Below are positions 14,061 to 14,367 of a stretch of DNA of 14,367 nucleotides, piece after piece (within the stretch, counting starts at the first letter, position 1; each line of letters begins with the position of its first letter). The stretch comes from Candidatus Krumholzibacteriia bacterium. Its GTDB lineage: Bacteria > Krumholzibacteriota > Krumholzibacteriia > Krumholzibacteriales > Krumholzibacteriaceae. The stretch is from positions 1 through 14,367 of the forward strand of contig JAQVGR010000010.1 of the NCBI GenBank assembly GCA_028696635.1, read 5' to 3'. The notes below the pieces were generated by a model that saw only the letters and a list, made by a program, of their open reading frames with translations, ran no database searches and had not been told where the DNA came from. Made by a program: the position numbers and the translations under genes.

Positions 14061-14367
14061 TCAGTGTCCCGTGCGCGTGTCCGATTCTATCCGTCCGTCG
14101 AGCAGGCGCACGATCCGGTGCGTGTGCGCGGCGATGTGCTCCTCGTGCGTGACCATGACGATCGTGTTGCCCGCCTCGTGGATCCGCTCGAAGATCTGCA
14201 TGATCTCCTCGCCGGTCCGGCTGTCGAGGTTCCCGGTCGGCTCGTCGGCGAGTATGATCGAGGGACGGTTCACCAGGGCCCTCGCTATCGCCACCCGCTG
14301 CCGCTGACCGCCGGAAAGCTCGTTGGGCCTGTGCCTGGCGCGTTCGGCCAGCCCGACGGCCTCGAGC
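14061..14367 (-). CDS. LolD/MacB-type ABC transporter ATPase (5' part outside the window)
   Basis: Only the last 101 or so residues lie in the window; the gene continues past 14367. Visible motifs are the ABC signature LSGGQRQRVAIARAL, Walker B with the catalytic Glu and D-loop (IILADEPTGNLDS), and the H-loop (VMVTHEEHIA). The tail DGRIESDTRTGH ends at TGA. EPTGNLDS and THE with a short C terminus are typical of the LolD/MacB/FtsE group, which works with FtsX-like permeases in lipoprotein transport, export or cell-wall regulation. It is not the DppD/DppF type, which has a longer C-terminal extension, so it is unlikely to energise the peptide importer downstream. The next sequence is a permease remnant, so its partner may be lost or encoded elsewhere. 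Confidence 0.92.
   Translation of the reverse strand, partial: LEAVGLAERARHRPNELSGGQRQRVAIARALVNRPSIILADEPTGNLDSRTGEEIMQIFERIHEAGNTIVMVTHEEHIAAHTHRIVRLLDGRIESDTRTGH

Noticed and set aside
14061..14367. The ABC ATPase at the right edge as the missing ATPase of the peptide importer
   Set aside because: Its motifs and short C terminus fit the LolD/MacB/FtsE group; DppD/DppF proteins have a longer C-terminal extension. The adjacent permease tail is also of the FtsX/MacB type.

Overview
The window is GC-rich (about two thirds G+C by eye), and every gene I accept lies on the minus strand. It reads as chromosomal DNA of a diderm, rod-shaped bacterium. The evidence is a full mreB-mreC-mreD-mrdA set, a secreted beta-barrel-like protein ending in phenylalanine, and a lipoprotein-type binding protein. 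A GWxTD-domain protein is common in lineages such as Acidobacteria and FCB-related or Eisenbacteria/Krumholzibacteria-like phyla. That placement is an inference and is not proven by the sequence. No CRISPR array, insertion sequence, phage gene or tRNA/rRNA was recognised.

Layout in transcription order (right to left). (a) 14367-13971: the 3' part of a LolD/MacB-type ABC ATPase, followed directly by about 20 residues that look like the C-terminal tail of an FtsX/MacB permease whose body is missing. (b) 13890-8128: a tight five-gene cluster of GWxTD protein, family-5 peptide-binding lipoprotein, DppB-like permease, DppC-like permease and a cytosolic YkfC-like NlpC/P60 endopeptidase. This looks like uptake and trimming of peptides, plausibly murein peptides. 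No oligopeptide-type ATPase gene is present. (c) 8127-7724: about 400 bases without a convincing gene. It holds a minus-strand promoter with A-tracts like an UP element, a hairpin-rich leader and a perfect palindrome next to a strong ribosome binding site. (d) 7723-6431: an acidic outer-membrane-type protein with its own intrinsic terminator. (e) 6275-1: a rhomboid-TPR protein, RadC, MreB, MreC, MreD and PBP2, then the start codon of one more gene (probably rodA) at the window edge. All are linked by overlaps or gaps of 16 bases or less, except that the RadC start I prefer leaves 53 bases after the rhomboid gene.

Region (e) is the conserved cell-elongation machine. MreB filaments, with MreC and MreD, position PBP2 and its glycosyltransferase partner RodA for side-wall peptidoglycan synthesis. 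Region (b) could serve the other side of wall turnover by recovering released peptides, so much of the window may concern peptidoglycan metabolism. No wholly new multi-gene system is obvious. The most unusual points are the GWxTD/peptide-uptake/NlpC cluster without its ATPase, the permease remnant, and the strongly promoted leader before the outer-membrane gene.
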